NCBI GenBank assembly: GCA_964532485.1
Contig: CAZHKE010000010.1
Span: 1 to 64,000, forward strand
Reading direction: 5' to 3'
DNA: 64,000 bases
Source: DATBSK01 sp964532485
Lineage (GTDB): Bacteria; Actinomycetota; Acidimicrobiia; IMCC26256; PALSA-555
Shown: positions 1 to 7,638 of the stretch, piece by piece
Layout: every line of letters begins with the position of its first letter
Numbering within the stretch: position 1 is the first letter of the stretch
Position numbers and translations under genes: made by a program
The notes under the pieces: generated by a model
Databases searched by the model: none
What the model saw: the letters and a program-made list of their open reading frames with translations, nothing else
Told to the model about the DNA's origin: nothing

Positions 1-2
1 CC

Positions 3-341
3 GCCTGCATCGAGCCCGGCGAGTGGGCCACTTACGGCGACGTGTCCACAGTCGCCATCGGCTCGAGCTCGGCAGCAATGGCCGTCGGAAACATCGCGGC
101 CAACTCACCCGACTTCCCATTCCCACACCGGATCCTCACCCGCGATGGAACGATCCCCGACGGCTGGTCCACCGGCGACGGCGGAGGCCCCGACGAATGC
201 CGACGAAGGCTCGAAGCGGAAGGCATCCGATTCAACGCGAATGGCGCCGCCGCTAAGCAACAACGAGTCGACGTCGAGGTTCTACGAAGCCGCTGGCAAG
301 ACCGCGCCCCGTCAGCGGCCACGGCGAACCTCGCCAGGTAA
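3..341 (+). CDS. MGMT-like (alkyltransferase-like) domain protein, C-terminal part
   Basis: The frame is open from the window edge and ends at TAA 339-341, so the N-terminus is missing. The visible part reads CIEPGEWATYGDVS, then a helix region, then PFPHRIL and DGTIPDGW, and ends with an RRLEAEGIRF segment. This is the order of the DNA-binding domain of O6-alkylguanine transferase-like proteins. The alkyl-accepting Cys of the PCHR motif is absent (FPHR here), so it should act as a non-enzymatic DNA recognition module, as in ATL proteins or the C-terminal MGMT-like domain of some restriction-type proteins. What lies upstream of this domain cannot be seen. Family assignment is by recognised motif order only. 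Confidence 0.6.
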   Translation, partial: ACIEPGEWATYGDVSTVAIGSSSAAMAVGNIAANSPDFPFPHRILTRDGTIPDGWSTGDGGGPDECRRRLEAEGIRFNANGAAAKQQRVDVEVLRSRWQDRAPSAATANLAR

Positions 342-1013
342 TCGCGGCAACCTGCAAGAGGGACGCGATCGGTCGCACCTCTGGCTCGGCGTCGTCGCTC
401 GAGCTGCGCGGCGTTGATGAGGCGAAGATCCGGTAGGTCCACACAAGTCGTCCACTGCGTATCGTTCCGTCGCTGAAGACCGATTCGGAGTCCACCGAAT
501 ACCCCCTCACAGCACCGACGTCCGCGCAGTTGTAGGGATGGAAGTAGGGATGGTGAGCATCTCGATCCCGATGATCTCGCGACGCAGGCAACCTGCCGCA
601 GCGTTGGCACGTCGGAGGATGGTGAGCTCGACCACGGTCGCGGCGTCCCCCTGCTGTCCCCGCCAACGGGGAATCCCGTCGAGTTCGAATCGGCGTGGGT
701 GCCGCGTGCGCAGGACAAGCACCGACGCCCGAGGGCGACGTCTGACGTACCCGATCCCCGACGATCCGCAAGCGTCCAATCGCAAGGGGGTCGCGGCTGA
801 CCGCAAGCCGTGTGCCGCAGCAAGTGGCGCTTCAGTATGGAACCCTCACGCGACGCATGCGCACTGGTGCGTGCGATACGACGTGCAGATTCTTGGGCAA
901 GTTCTTGGGTTCGAGACCTTCATTCCGCGAATCGGCGACGGGATGTCGTCCCATAGCCCCCGACTCGGGTGTGGGCGACCGAGATGGCGTCTGCTGACAC
1001 GGTCTCAAGGAAT
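342..1013. other. Intergenic stretch with no recognisable gene
   Basis: About 670 bp between the MGMT-like fragment and the stop of the leftward lipoprotein operon. Several long open frames exist on both strands, but none gives a protein with recognisable motifs, amphipathic structure or a credible ribosome binding site. Their amino acid content (Arg/Ser/Pro rich) is typical of random high-GC frames. It may hold decayed genes. I see no repeat, tRNA or strong hairpin here. Confidence 0.5.
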
Positions 1014-2030
1014 TCAAGGCGCCGTCGGGATCTCCGACAGCGTTGGATGGGCGATCATGGAGTAGTTGTTCTGCAGTGCGGCGTAGCGGTGGTAGCGGCC
1101 GTCCTGGCGGGTGTTGTCGTCGAGGAGCGCTTTGAACCCCTCCATGCTGGACATGTGCACCACGAGGATCTGGTCGAAGGTGCGGTCGTCACCGCTCAGT
1201 ACCCCTTGGACCTCGAAGATCCCGGTCGGATAGTGACCCAGGTCGATGGATGCGCCGGTACCGCCCGCCTGGTACGCGGACCAAGCCTCGCGACCGGTGC
1301 GCTCGTCTTCGCCCGCACCGGGTTCATACTGCGCGATGTCGTGGAAGTCCATCACGTGGATCAGGTCGAACGCAGGGTCGTCGCCCGTCGGCGGGAAGAC
1401 AGCCTCTGACTGGTCCGGATCGGCCGGTGGAGGAAGGAGGAGAAGGTCGGCCACGATGGCGGCCGAGTGCTCGACTCCGGCTACGTCGTGGGCGGCCAGG
1501 TCCTGGTGGTCAGGATGGGCGAGCACCGCGAACAAGGCGATCGGGCAGGGGTACTCGACGATCTCGATCGTCTCCCAGACGATCTCATCACCGTCGATCT
1601 GGTTGTCGACGTCGGTCTCGTACACGGTCCTGGCCCCGACAGCGCTGTGGAACTCTGCCGGGTCATAGAGGGCGCTGGCCTCCCGGCCGGTGAGGTCTGC
1701 TGCACGGCCGTCGGCGTAGTCGGCGGTGTCGCGGTAGCTCCGTAATTGGAACAGGTAGATCGGACCCTCGGTCGGTGCGTCGATCATCCGCTCCATCTGT
1801 TCCCGGTTGAGGTCGTCGGACGCGAGGAGATCGCTTCCGGCCGGTGGCTCGCGCAGGGCCGACAGGTTGTCCGGGTCGTCGCAGAGGTCGGACGAGAGCG
1901 AGAGCGGCGCAGGGTGCGGCTCGGCTTCGGTGCTGGCGTCCCCAGCCCCGGGCTCGGAGCCGCCGGCGCAGCCCATGAGGCTCAGGCTCGCCGCGGCGAG
2001 CACCACGAGCGTACGGAGCGCGGCGTTCAC
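1014..2030 (-). CDS. Lipoprotein with two DUF1330-like alpha/beta domains
   Basis: The 338-aa product has a lipoprotein signal peptide with Cys21 in the lipobox (LSLMGC), followed by an acidic, Pro-rich linker. Two similar ferredoxin-like domains follow, at about residues 85-190 and 215-330. The first carries PIYLFQLRSYRD and YADGRAADLTGREA, motifs shared with the 6664-7638 product, so the two are paralogues. The fold resembles DUF1330/EthD-type small dimeric alpha-beta barrels. The function is unknown. The start is GTG, overlapping the stop of the upstream hydrolase by GTGA, so the two are translationally coupled. It is predicted to be anchored outside the cytoplasmic membrane next to that hydrolase. 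Confidence 0.7.
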   Translation of the reverse strand: MNAALRTLVVLAAASLSLMGCAGGSEPGAGDASTEAEPHPAPLSLSSDLCDDPDNLSALREPPAGSDLLASDDLNREQMERMIDAPTEGPIYLFQLRSYRDTADYADGRAADLTGREASALYDPAEFHSAVGARTVYETDVDNQIDGDEIVWETIEIVEYPCPIALFAVLAHPDHQDLAAHDVAGVEHSAAIVADLLLLPPPADPDQSEAVFPPTGDDPAFDLIHVMDFHDIAQYEPGAGEDERTGREAWSAYQAGGTGASIDLGHYPTGIFEVQGVLSGDDRTFDQILVVHMSSMEGFKALLDDNTRQDGRYHRYAALQNNYSMIAHPTLSEIPTAP

Positions 2031-3037
2031 AGTGGATCCTCGTCCGAGAGGAAGTCCAGGAGGAGCTCGTTCAGCTCGTCGGCGGCCCGTTCGGGAATCC
2101 AGTGGTTGACGCCCTTCAGAACCTCGAAGCGGTACGGGCCAGTGACGTAGTCGGCGGTGGCGGCCGCGGCGTCAGGGCCGAGGGCGTCGTCGCCGTCGCT
2201 CCACACGTACATCGTCGGAATGGTCGAGGGACCGGTCGGCGCGCCACCGAGGATTGCGGCCCGGTACCAGTGCAGTGCGGCGCGCATGGTGTCAGGGTCG
2301 GTGAGGACGCTGAGCTGACGCTGCATCTCCTCGACGCTGAGGCCGGCGTCTCGGTACAGCGACCGTAGGAGTGCGGCGTCGTCAGCCAAGAACAGGTCCT
2401 CGGATCCCTCCTGGGCCAACGTGAAGATGTACGACGACCGTTCCCGCTGGTCGTTCTCGGGGTTGGTCAGCATCGCCCTCATGGCTCCGTCATGGGGCGT
2501 CGACACCACGGTCACCGAGCCCAGCCGCTCCGGGTACCGAGCCGCTACCTCCCAGCTCACCGCCCCACCCCAGTCGTGGCCCACCAGGTGGAACCGGTCA
2601 TGGCCGAGTGCATCCGCCATCCCGATCACGTCCTCGGCCAGCCGGTCGCGGGTGTATTCCTCGACCTCGACGGGTCGTGCCCCGGGGGAGTAGCCCCGTT
2701 GGTTCGGCGCGACGACGTGGTAGCCGGCTTTGCTCAGCGCTTCGATCTGGCTTCGCCACTGATCTGCCGTCTGGGGGAAGCCGTGCAACAGCAGGACCAG
2801 GTCACCGTCGGCGGGGCCGGCCTCGAGCGCATCGAACGTGAACTCGCCGACCTCGATCTCGATCGACCGGACACCTTCGCTGGGATCGTCCGACGGTTGC
2901 TGATCGGGCTGGGTGCCGTCGATCGGCGCGTTGGTGGTTTCGGACGGGGCCGAAGTGCCGTCGTCCGAACAGCCAGCCAGCAACAGGACGGGCACCAACA
3001 GCGCCGCAGCCAACGAGCGCACGTTCGCGTTGATCAT
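2027..3037 (-). CDS. Alpha/beta hydrolase lipoprotein, epoxide-hydrolase-like
   Basis: The 336-aa product has a lipobox (LLLAGC, Cys23) and a low-complexity linker to about residue 55. A complete alpha/beta hydrolase follows: oxyanion motif HGFP at 85-88, nucleophile elbow GHDWGG with Asp155 as the likely nucleophile, an acidic residue at 283/284 and His312 (GVNHW). An Asp nucleophile in GHDWGG is typical of soluble epoxide hydrolases and relatives. Export as a lipoprotein is unusual for that family. It is the first gene of the leftward operon and reads away from the CATG-type sites at 3081-3108, so it is probably controlled by the TetR protein at 3949. The substrate is unknown. Confidence 0.75.
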   Translation of the reverse strand: MINANVRSLAAALLVPVLLLAGCSDDGTSAPSETTNAPIDGTQPDQQPSDDPSEGVRSIEIEVGEFTFDALEAGPADGDLVLLLHGFPQTADQWRSQIEALSKAGYHVVAPNQRGYSPGARPVEVEEYTRDRLAEDVIGMADALGHDRFHLVGHDWGGAVSWEVAARYPERLGSVTVVSTPHDGAMRAMLTNPENDQRERSSYIFTLAQEGSEDLFLADDAALLRSLYRDAGLSVEEMQRQLSVLTDPDTMRAALHWYRAAILGGAPTGPSTIPTMYVWSDGDDALGPDAAAATADYVTGPYRFEVLKGVNHWIPERAADELNELLLDFLSDEDPL

Positions 3038-3080
3038 CGGGCTCCTCGTCGGGCTCCGCGGCTGGGTTGCAGCCGGATCT

Positions 3081-3108
3081 AAACATGTTTAATAATCTGG
3101 ACATGTTT
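3081..3108. promoter_or_regulatory. Candidate TetR operator pair in the divergent promoter
   Basis: A perfect 10-bp palindrome AAACATGTTT at 3081-3090 is followed by a second partial copy ACATGTTT at 3101-3108. The two CATG centres are 18 bp apart. They lie in the 133-bp gap between divergent lipoprotein operons, in a locally AT-rich patch (TTTAATAATCT) that could supply a -10 element. One TetR gene lies in the rightward operon, so autoregulation of both operons is the simplest reading. Binding is inferred and not shown. Confidence 0.5.
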
Positions 3109-3170
3109 CGTCAAGGCGTCGGCAGTCGCGCCGTCGTGCGTGAAGCAAGCCCCGAGATGTCCCTGGCCCG

Positions 3171-3956
3171 GTGATGCGACATCTGGTGGTCCCGGTGGTG
3201 CTCATGGCAGTGTGGGTTGGGTCAGGGTGCTCGTCCGACGCGGTGAGCCAGCACACGGACACCACCGCGACGTCGTCGTCCACGGTGTCTCTCGGCCCTT
3301 CGACGACGACCGCGCCGCCTCCCAGCCCTCCGGCCGACGGATCGACCCTCTTCGGCGTCCGCTACTGCGAGATCCTGACCACGAACGACGGCGAGGACTC
3401 CGAGATCGCCGAGGTGTGGAACACGATGGGGCTCAACGACTGCCCACAAGGCGCCTGGGACGCCATCGATCTCGGCGCGGTGCAGACCCACCTCGGTGCC
3501 GATGAGGTCGCGACCAACGGCCCCCGCTACTGGGTACTCGACTCCATCGCCCCCGGAGCGATGACCGGCTCGTTGGAGGTGCGCGACCTCGACGGAGTCG
3601 AGATGCGCTCGATCGCCCTGGTCGACCTGGCCGACATCGAGGCCGACGCCACCTCGTACGTCGAACTGTCGGTCCAGCGCGAGACGGAGTTCACGTTCCT
3701 TGCCGGCAGGGAGATCTACGAGCTCACGGCTCCCGACGGGTCGACCTATGTGATGCAGTCGTACAGCCTCGAGATCGATCCCGACCAGACGGTCGACGAC
3801 TTGTCATCGCTCCGCAACCGCCTCGACCTTCCCGATGGCTGGACGTTCACCAGCCGCGTCCTGAGCGAAGATTTCAAAGTCGAGGACCAGAACGGGATCG
3901 CCACCGTGGTCACCGACAACCTACGGAACACCTACCAATTGGCGGCCCATGACTGA
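3171..3956 (+). CDS. Lipoprotein of an unnamed family, paralogue of the 5882 gene
   Basis: The 261-aa product has a signal peptide ending in VGSGC (Cys20), a Ser/Thr-rich linker and a globular domain from about residue 60. The C-terminal half contains TEFTFLAGREIY, a Gly-Ser-Thr-Tyr strand, LPDGWTFTSRVLSEDF and a NTYQL ending. The same motif order occurs in the 5882-6667 product (HEITYFAGTTIP, LPTGWQVVEHTFAEDY, QDSYQG). I do not recognise the family. Start choice is GTG 3171 or ATG 3174, adjacent codons. The gene opens the rightward operon and overlaps the TetR gene by 8 bp. It may be a structural or accessory partner of the neighbouring hydrolases. Confidence 0.7.
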   Translation: MMRHLVVPVVLMAVWVGSGCSSDAVSQHTDTTATSSSTVSLGPSTTTAPPPSPPADGSTLFGVRYCEILTTNDGEDSEIAEVWNTMGLNDCPQGAWDAIDLGAVQTHLGADEVATNGPRYWVLDSIAPGAMTGSLEVRDLDGVEMRSIALVDLADIEADATSYVELSVQRETEFTFLAGREIYELTAPDGSTYVMQSYSLEIDPDQTVDDLSSLRNRLDLPDGWTFTSRVLSEDFKVEDQNGIATVVTDNLRNTYQLAAHD

Positions 3957-4650
3957 TCCGAGCACCGAACCGACCGTGACGACACCTGAGGTGAGCATCC
4001 GCGAACGAGGCAAAGCCGAACGTCGCCTGCGCGTCGTCGAGACAGCAACCAGCATCCTCGCCGCCGGTGGGGTCGAGGCGCTGTCGATGCGGGTGCTCTC
4101 GGTCGAGTCGGGCGTGAGCCTGCCCACGATCTACAACCTGATCGGAGGCCGCGACGACGTCCTCGGCGCCGTACTCGACCAACTCGGGGCCGTGTTCGAC
4201 GCAGAGGTGGCGACGTCGACGACCGACGCCCTGGAGCGCTGCTTCGAGATCACCGACCGGCTGCTCGACACGATGACCACGCACGCCACCTTGGCGCGTT
4301 CGATCATCGCCGAAGGCCTGACCTCGCTGCTGGGTGAGTCCGGATCGTCGCCCTTCCAGCGCTACGGAATCGCGCTGTTGACCGCGCTGGTCGAGGCTTC
4401 GGAAACCGGTGACCTCGTCGAGGAAGCCGAGCCGATACTGATCGTCGATCAGATGGTGTCCCTCACCGCGGTGCGGATCTTCCGCTGGGCGACCGGGAAC
4501 GCATCCAGCGACGGTGAGCAGCTGCATGCCGCGGTCACCCACGGCATCGGCCTGATCCTGGCCGGCGCGGCATCCCTCGACGCCCGGGAGCGAGTGCTCA
4601 CCCAGGTCCGCAAGTCTCGAATCGCACTACTCGGAGGCACCGACACATGA
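3949..4650 (+). CDS. TetR-family transcriptional regulator
   Basis: The 233-aa product has the usual TetR layout: an N-terminal three-helix DNA-binding domain with the HTH around residues 47-66 (RVLSVESGVSLPTIYNLIGG), then a helical ligand-binding domain. It overlaps the previous lipoprotein gene by 8 bp and the next hydrolase gene by ATGA, so it is translated within the operon it probably controls. The paired CATG sites at 3081-3108 are its likely operator. A ligand related to the hydrolase substrate is a reasonable guess but is not shown by the sequence. Confidence 0.85.
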   Translation: MTDPSTEPTVTTPEVSIRERGKAERRLRVVETATSILAAGGVEALSMRVLSVESGVSLPTIYNLIGGRDDVLGAVLDQLGAVFDAEVATSTTDALERCFEITDRLLDTMTTHATLARSIIAEGLTSLLGESGSSPFQRYGIALLTALVEASETGDLVEEAEPILIVDQMVSLTAVRIFRWATGNASSDGEQLHAAVTHGIGLILAGAASLDARERVLTQVRKSRIALLGGTDT

Positions 4651-5876
4651 CCGATCGCCGGCCGCCCATCTCGAAGCGATGGCGCTGGTTCGTCGTCGCC
4701 ACCGCCCTAGCGATCGCGCTCGCCGCCTGCAGCCACGACTCGGAGGACGAGGTCGGTGCAGGGAGGCCCACCTCCACGACAGCGCCTACGGCCGCGACGG
4801 AGCACGAATCGGTCCAGGTCGCCTGCGACGCCGAGCCAAAGATGCGGACCACCGAGGACGGCGTGGAGTTCGTCCGCACCCCGGACTCGTGCTTCGAGGA
4901 CCTCCCGGACTGGCCCTACGCGCCCCAGTACGTCGAGATCGACGGGCTCCGCCAGGCCTACGTCGACGAAGGCCCTGCCGACGGCGAAGTGGTCCTGCTG
5001 CTCCACGGCCAGCCCTCATGGGCGTACCTCTACCGGTACATGATCCCGGTGTTCGTCGACGGCGGCTTCCGGGTGATCGCGATGGACCACCTCGGCATGG
5101 GTCGCTCCGACAAGCCGACCGACATCGCCTCCTACAGCTTCCTCGGCCACAACGACCGGCTCCAGCGGTTCGTCGAGGAGCTCGAGCTCACCGACATCAA
5201 CCTGTTCGCCCAGGACTGGGGCAGCCTCATCGGGCTCCGCACCGCCGGCCTCGACCCGGACCGCTACGCCACCATCACCATCGGCGACGGCACGCTTCCG
5301 GAGCTCCCGGCAGGCGTGCAGCCGGCCCCGCCGGTCGAGAACCCCGACGAGGTCGTGGAGATCGAGTCGATCTTCGCCGCCACGCCGGAACAACAGTCCT
5401 CGTTCTACGACGGCTGTGAATCGCAGCTTCCGTCGACGGGGAACTTCGGGAGCTGGATGGTGTATTCGATGACCGCCGAGAGCTTCCACGCGTCGGAGGT
5501 GGTCGAGGCCATGACCTGGTTCGACCTGGCCGACGACGTCGAAGCTGCCTACGACGCTCCCTTCCCGAGCCGCATCTACATGGCCGGACCACGGACCTTC
5601 CCCTCGTTGGTCAACGAGGTCCCCGGGACCACCGAGGAGGCCTGGGTTGGTCTGCGGGCCTTCGACAAGCCGTTCCTCACGCTGTGGGCGTCCAACGACC
5701 CGGGCAACCTCGGCCAGTGCGCCACCCAGCAGTTCCTCATCGACGAGATCCCCGGCGCCGAGGGGCACCCCCACGACCGGCTCCCAGAATCCAGTCACTT
5801 CCTCCAGGACGACCAGGGCGACGAGATCGCTCGACGAATGGTCGACTGGCTCGACTCGATGCACGGCGAGGAGTAG
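4647..5876 (+). CDS. Haloalkane dehalogenase-like alpha/beta hydrolase, lipoprotein
   Basis: The 409-aa product has a lipobox at LAAC (Cys28) and a long linker with Cys60 and Cys82. The hydrolase core begins at about residue 92: HGQPSWAYLYRYMIP at 120-134, nucleophile elbow AQDWGS with Asp190 followed by Trp191, an acid at Asp351 and base His384 (ESSHF). The Asp-Trp pair and HGxPxWxYLYR match haloalkane dehalogenases, in which Trp next to the nucleophile binds the halide. The cap insert at about 215-310 is larger than usual. Known members are mostly cytoplasmic or periplasmic, so a membrane-anchored form is unusual. The start ATG overlaps the TetR stop. Halide release is inferred from motifs, and the substrate is unknown. 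Confidence 0.75.
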   Translation: MTDRRPPISKRWRWFVVATALAIALAACSHDSEDEVGAGRPTSTTAPTAATEHESVQVACDAEPKMRTTEDGVEFVRTPDSCFEDLPDWPYAPQYVEIDGLRQAYVDEGPADGEVVLLLHGQPSWAYLYRYMIPVFVDGGFRVIAMDHLGMGRSDKPTDIASYSFLGHNDRLQRFVEELELTDINLFAQDWGSLIGLRTAGLDPDRYATITIGDGTLPELPAGVQPAPPVENPDEVVEIESIFAATPEQQSSFYDGCESQLPSTGNFGSWMVYSMTAESFHASEVVEAMTWFDLADDVEAAYDAPFPSRIYMAGPRTFPSLVNEVPGTTEEAWVGLRAFDKPFLTLWASNDPGNLGQCATQQFLIDEIPGAEGHPHDRLPESSHFLQDDQGDEIARRMVDWLDSMHGEE

Positions 5877-5881
5877 CCATC

Positions 5882-6667
5882 TTGAACCGACACCGAACCA
5901 GTACGGAATCCGGCGACGCGGGTCGTCGAAGGATCGGGCTCGTCGTCGTCGCCCTCGCGCTGGTCGTGGCCGGCTGCGGGGGTAGCGATGTGACTTCGTC
6001 GGCGGAGACGCCAGAGGAGCCTTCTCCCGCGGCGCCGGCCACCGACGGGGCGAAGTGTTGGTCGCCACTCGAGATGCTCGAGCCAGGGCAGGTATCCGAG
6101 GCGGGCTTCGAGATCATCGAGCGTCGCGACGACGGAACGCTGACGGTCTGGATGTCTCCAGCGATCACCCTGGAGGAGTTCGACGCCCTCGAGCTACCCG
6201 CCGGCTGGTCCAAGAACCAGCCACGCGGAGACGGAGGCGAGGACGGAGGCGGGCCCGACGAGGGCGTGTTCTGCGGATCGCCCGGATCCACCGATGGGGA
6301 GATGGTGATCGCCGAACACTTCGGCCACGAGTGGGCCCACGTCGCCACGATCGTCGAGGTCGGGGTCCCCGTCGACGCCGAGGGAGTGCTCCTCGGGACG
6401 AGGGTCGCCAAGGAACACGAGATCACCTACTTCGCCGGCACGACCATCCCCTTGCTGATCTCCCCCGAGGGCGACATCTATCCGCTGGTGAGCCGCGACG
6501 CCCGGCGCACGACCGACGAATCGCCCCTACCCACCGGCTGGCAGGTCGTCGAGCACACCTTCGCCGAGGACTACTCGACCCGGCTCCCGAACCCGATCCT
6601 CAACATTCGGGTGGAGAACCAGGATTCCTACCAGGGTCCGGTGACCGGACTGGAGATCGAGTCGTGA
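5882..6667 (+). CDS. Lipoprotein of an unnamed family, paralogue of the 3171 gene
   Basis: The likely start is TTG 5882, six bases after the preceding stop, giving a 261-aa product, the same length as its paralogue at 3171. The signal peptide has a basic n-region, a hydrophobic core and lipobox VVAGC (Cys32). The C-terminal half shares the EITYFAG, PTGW and FAEDY motif order with the 3171 product. A WMSP-containing segment and a Gly/Asp-rich loop at about 115-135 are specific to this copy. It ends in GTGA overlap with the next gene. No catalytic motif is visible. It is probably an extracytoplasmic partner of the hydrolases. Confidence 0.65.
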   Translation: MNRHRTSTESGDAGRRRIGLVVVALALVVAGCGGSDVTSSAETPEEPSPAAPATDGAKCWSPLEMLEPGQVSEAGFEIIERRDDGTLTVWMSPAITLEEFDALELPAGWSKNQPRGDGGEDGGGPDEGVFCGSPGSTDGEMVIAEHFGHEWAHVATIVEVGVPVDAEGVLLGTRVAKEHEITYFAGTTIPLLISPEGDIYPLVSRDARRTTDESPLPTGWQVVEHTFAEDYSTRLPNPILNIRVENQDSYQGPVTGLEIES

Positions 6668-7638
6668 CCAGCCGACCGGGCGGCCGGGCCGTTCCACATC
6701 GACCACGTCGCCGGGCTCGCAGGGTGGCGCTCGCGGCCCTGTCCGTCGTCACCATCACGGCCGGCGCGTGCAGCTCGACGGCGCCCCCGTCGACCCTGAA
6801 CACGGAGACCACCACGACGGTCGGTGGGCCGACGTCCACAGCCCCAACGGGCGCAGCGTCCGGCCCGAGCTTCGGAACGCTCAACACGGACCTGGCCGCC
6901 ACGCTGATTCAATCGGGCGACGACGGCCCGTTCTTCATGCTTAACCTGATCGCGTTCCGCGACCGGGCCGTCTACGCCGACGGACGGGAAACCGACCTCA
7001 CCGGCGAAGAGGCCAATGACCTCTACTCGGCGACCGGCGTACAGCTCCTGTTCGAAGGCGGCATGCGCCCCGCCGTGTTCGGCACCCCGATCATCGACCC
7101 GACCGCGCCGCCGGCACCGGCATGGGACCAGGTGGCCATCGCCCGCTACCCGAGCTACGCCGAGTTCTTCGCCCTCACTGCCGACCCAGAGTTCCAGGAG
7201 GGGTCCGAGCACAAGGACGCAGGGGTGAAGACGTCGAGCGTCATCGTCACCCACCGAGTCGTCGATGCCCCGACCGCTTCTGAGCTCCCGCCAGGGGACG
7301 CGCCGGTCATCCTCTTCGAGCTGTTCGCTCACGGCGGCACCGGAACCTCCGACCGGCCCGACTCGCTGACCGACTACCTGGACGGCCTCGCGCCGTTGGT
7401 CGCCGCGAACGGCGGGGTCGCGCTCGGCACCTATGAGGTCGTCGGCACGCTCATCGGCGACGGACGCGAGTGGGACGAAGCCCACCTGTGGTGGTTCCCC
7501 GACCAGGCCGGGCTCGACGCGCTGCTCGACGCGCCCGAGCTCGCCGAGCTGACCGCCGCCCGAGACGCCGACCTGCACGACCTCTACCGGCTCCGATTGG
7601 AGGACGCGGTCGTCGAGGCGCTGGGGCGGGAACCGTGA
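6664..7638 (+). CDS. Lipoprotein with two DUF1330-like domains, paralogue of the 1014 gene
   Basis: The start is GTG 6664, overlapping the previous stop, giving 324 aa. A basic n-region and hydrophobic stretch lead to lipobox TAGAC (Cys36), then a Thr/Pro-rich linker. The first domain has FFMLNLIAFRD and YADGRETDLTGEEA, matching the 1014-2030 product. The second, from about residue 215, begins VILFELFAHGG. The presence of this double-domain lipoprotein in both divergent operons suggests a shared role, perhaps binding a hydrophobic substrate or product. The stop overlaps the next GTG start, so the operon continues without a gap. Confidence 0.7.
   Translation: MTSRPGGRAVPHRPRRRARRVALAALSVVTITAGACSSTAPPSTLNTETTTTVGGPTSTAPTGAASGPSFGTLNTDLAATLIQSGDDGPFFMLNLIAFRDRAVYADGRETDLTGEEANDLYSATGVQLLFEGGMRPAVFGTPIIDPTAPPAPAWDQVAIARYPSYAEFFALTADPEFQEGSEHKDAGVKTSSVIVTHRVVDAPTASELPPGDAPVILFELFAHGGTGTSDRPDSLTDYLDGLAPLVAANGGVALGTYEVVGTLIGDGREWDEAHLWWFPDQAGLDALLDAPELAELTAARDADLHDLYRLRLEDAVVEALGREP

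Noticed and set aside
896..925. GGTTCGAGACC at about 910 as a tRNA T-loop remnant or attachment site
   Set aside because: No cloverleaf can be built around it, and it does not match the 3' end of the CAU tRNA beyond a few bases.
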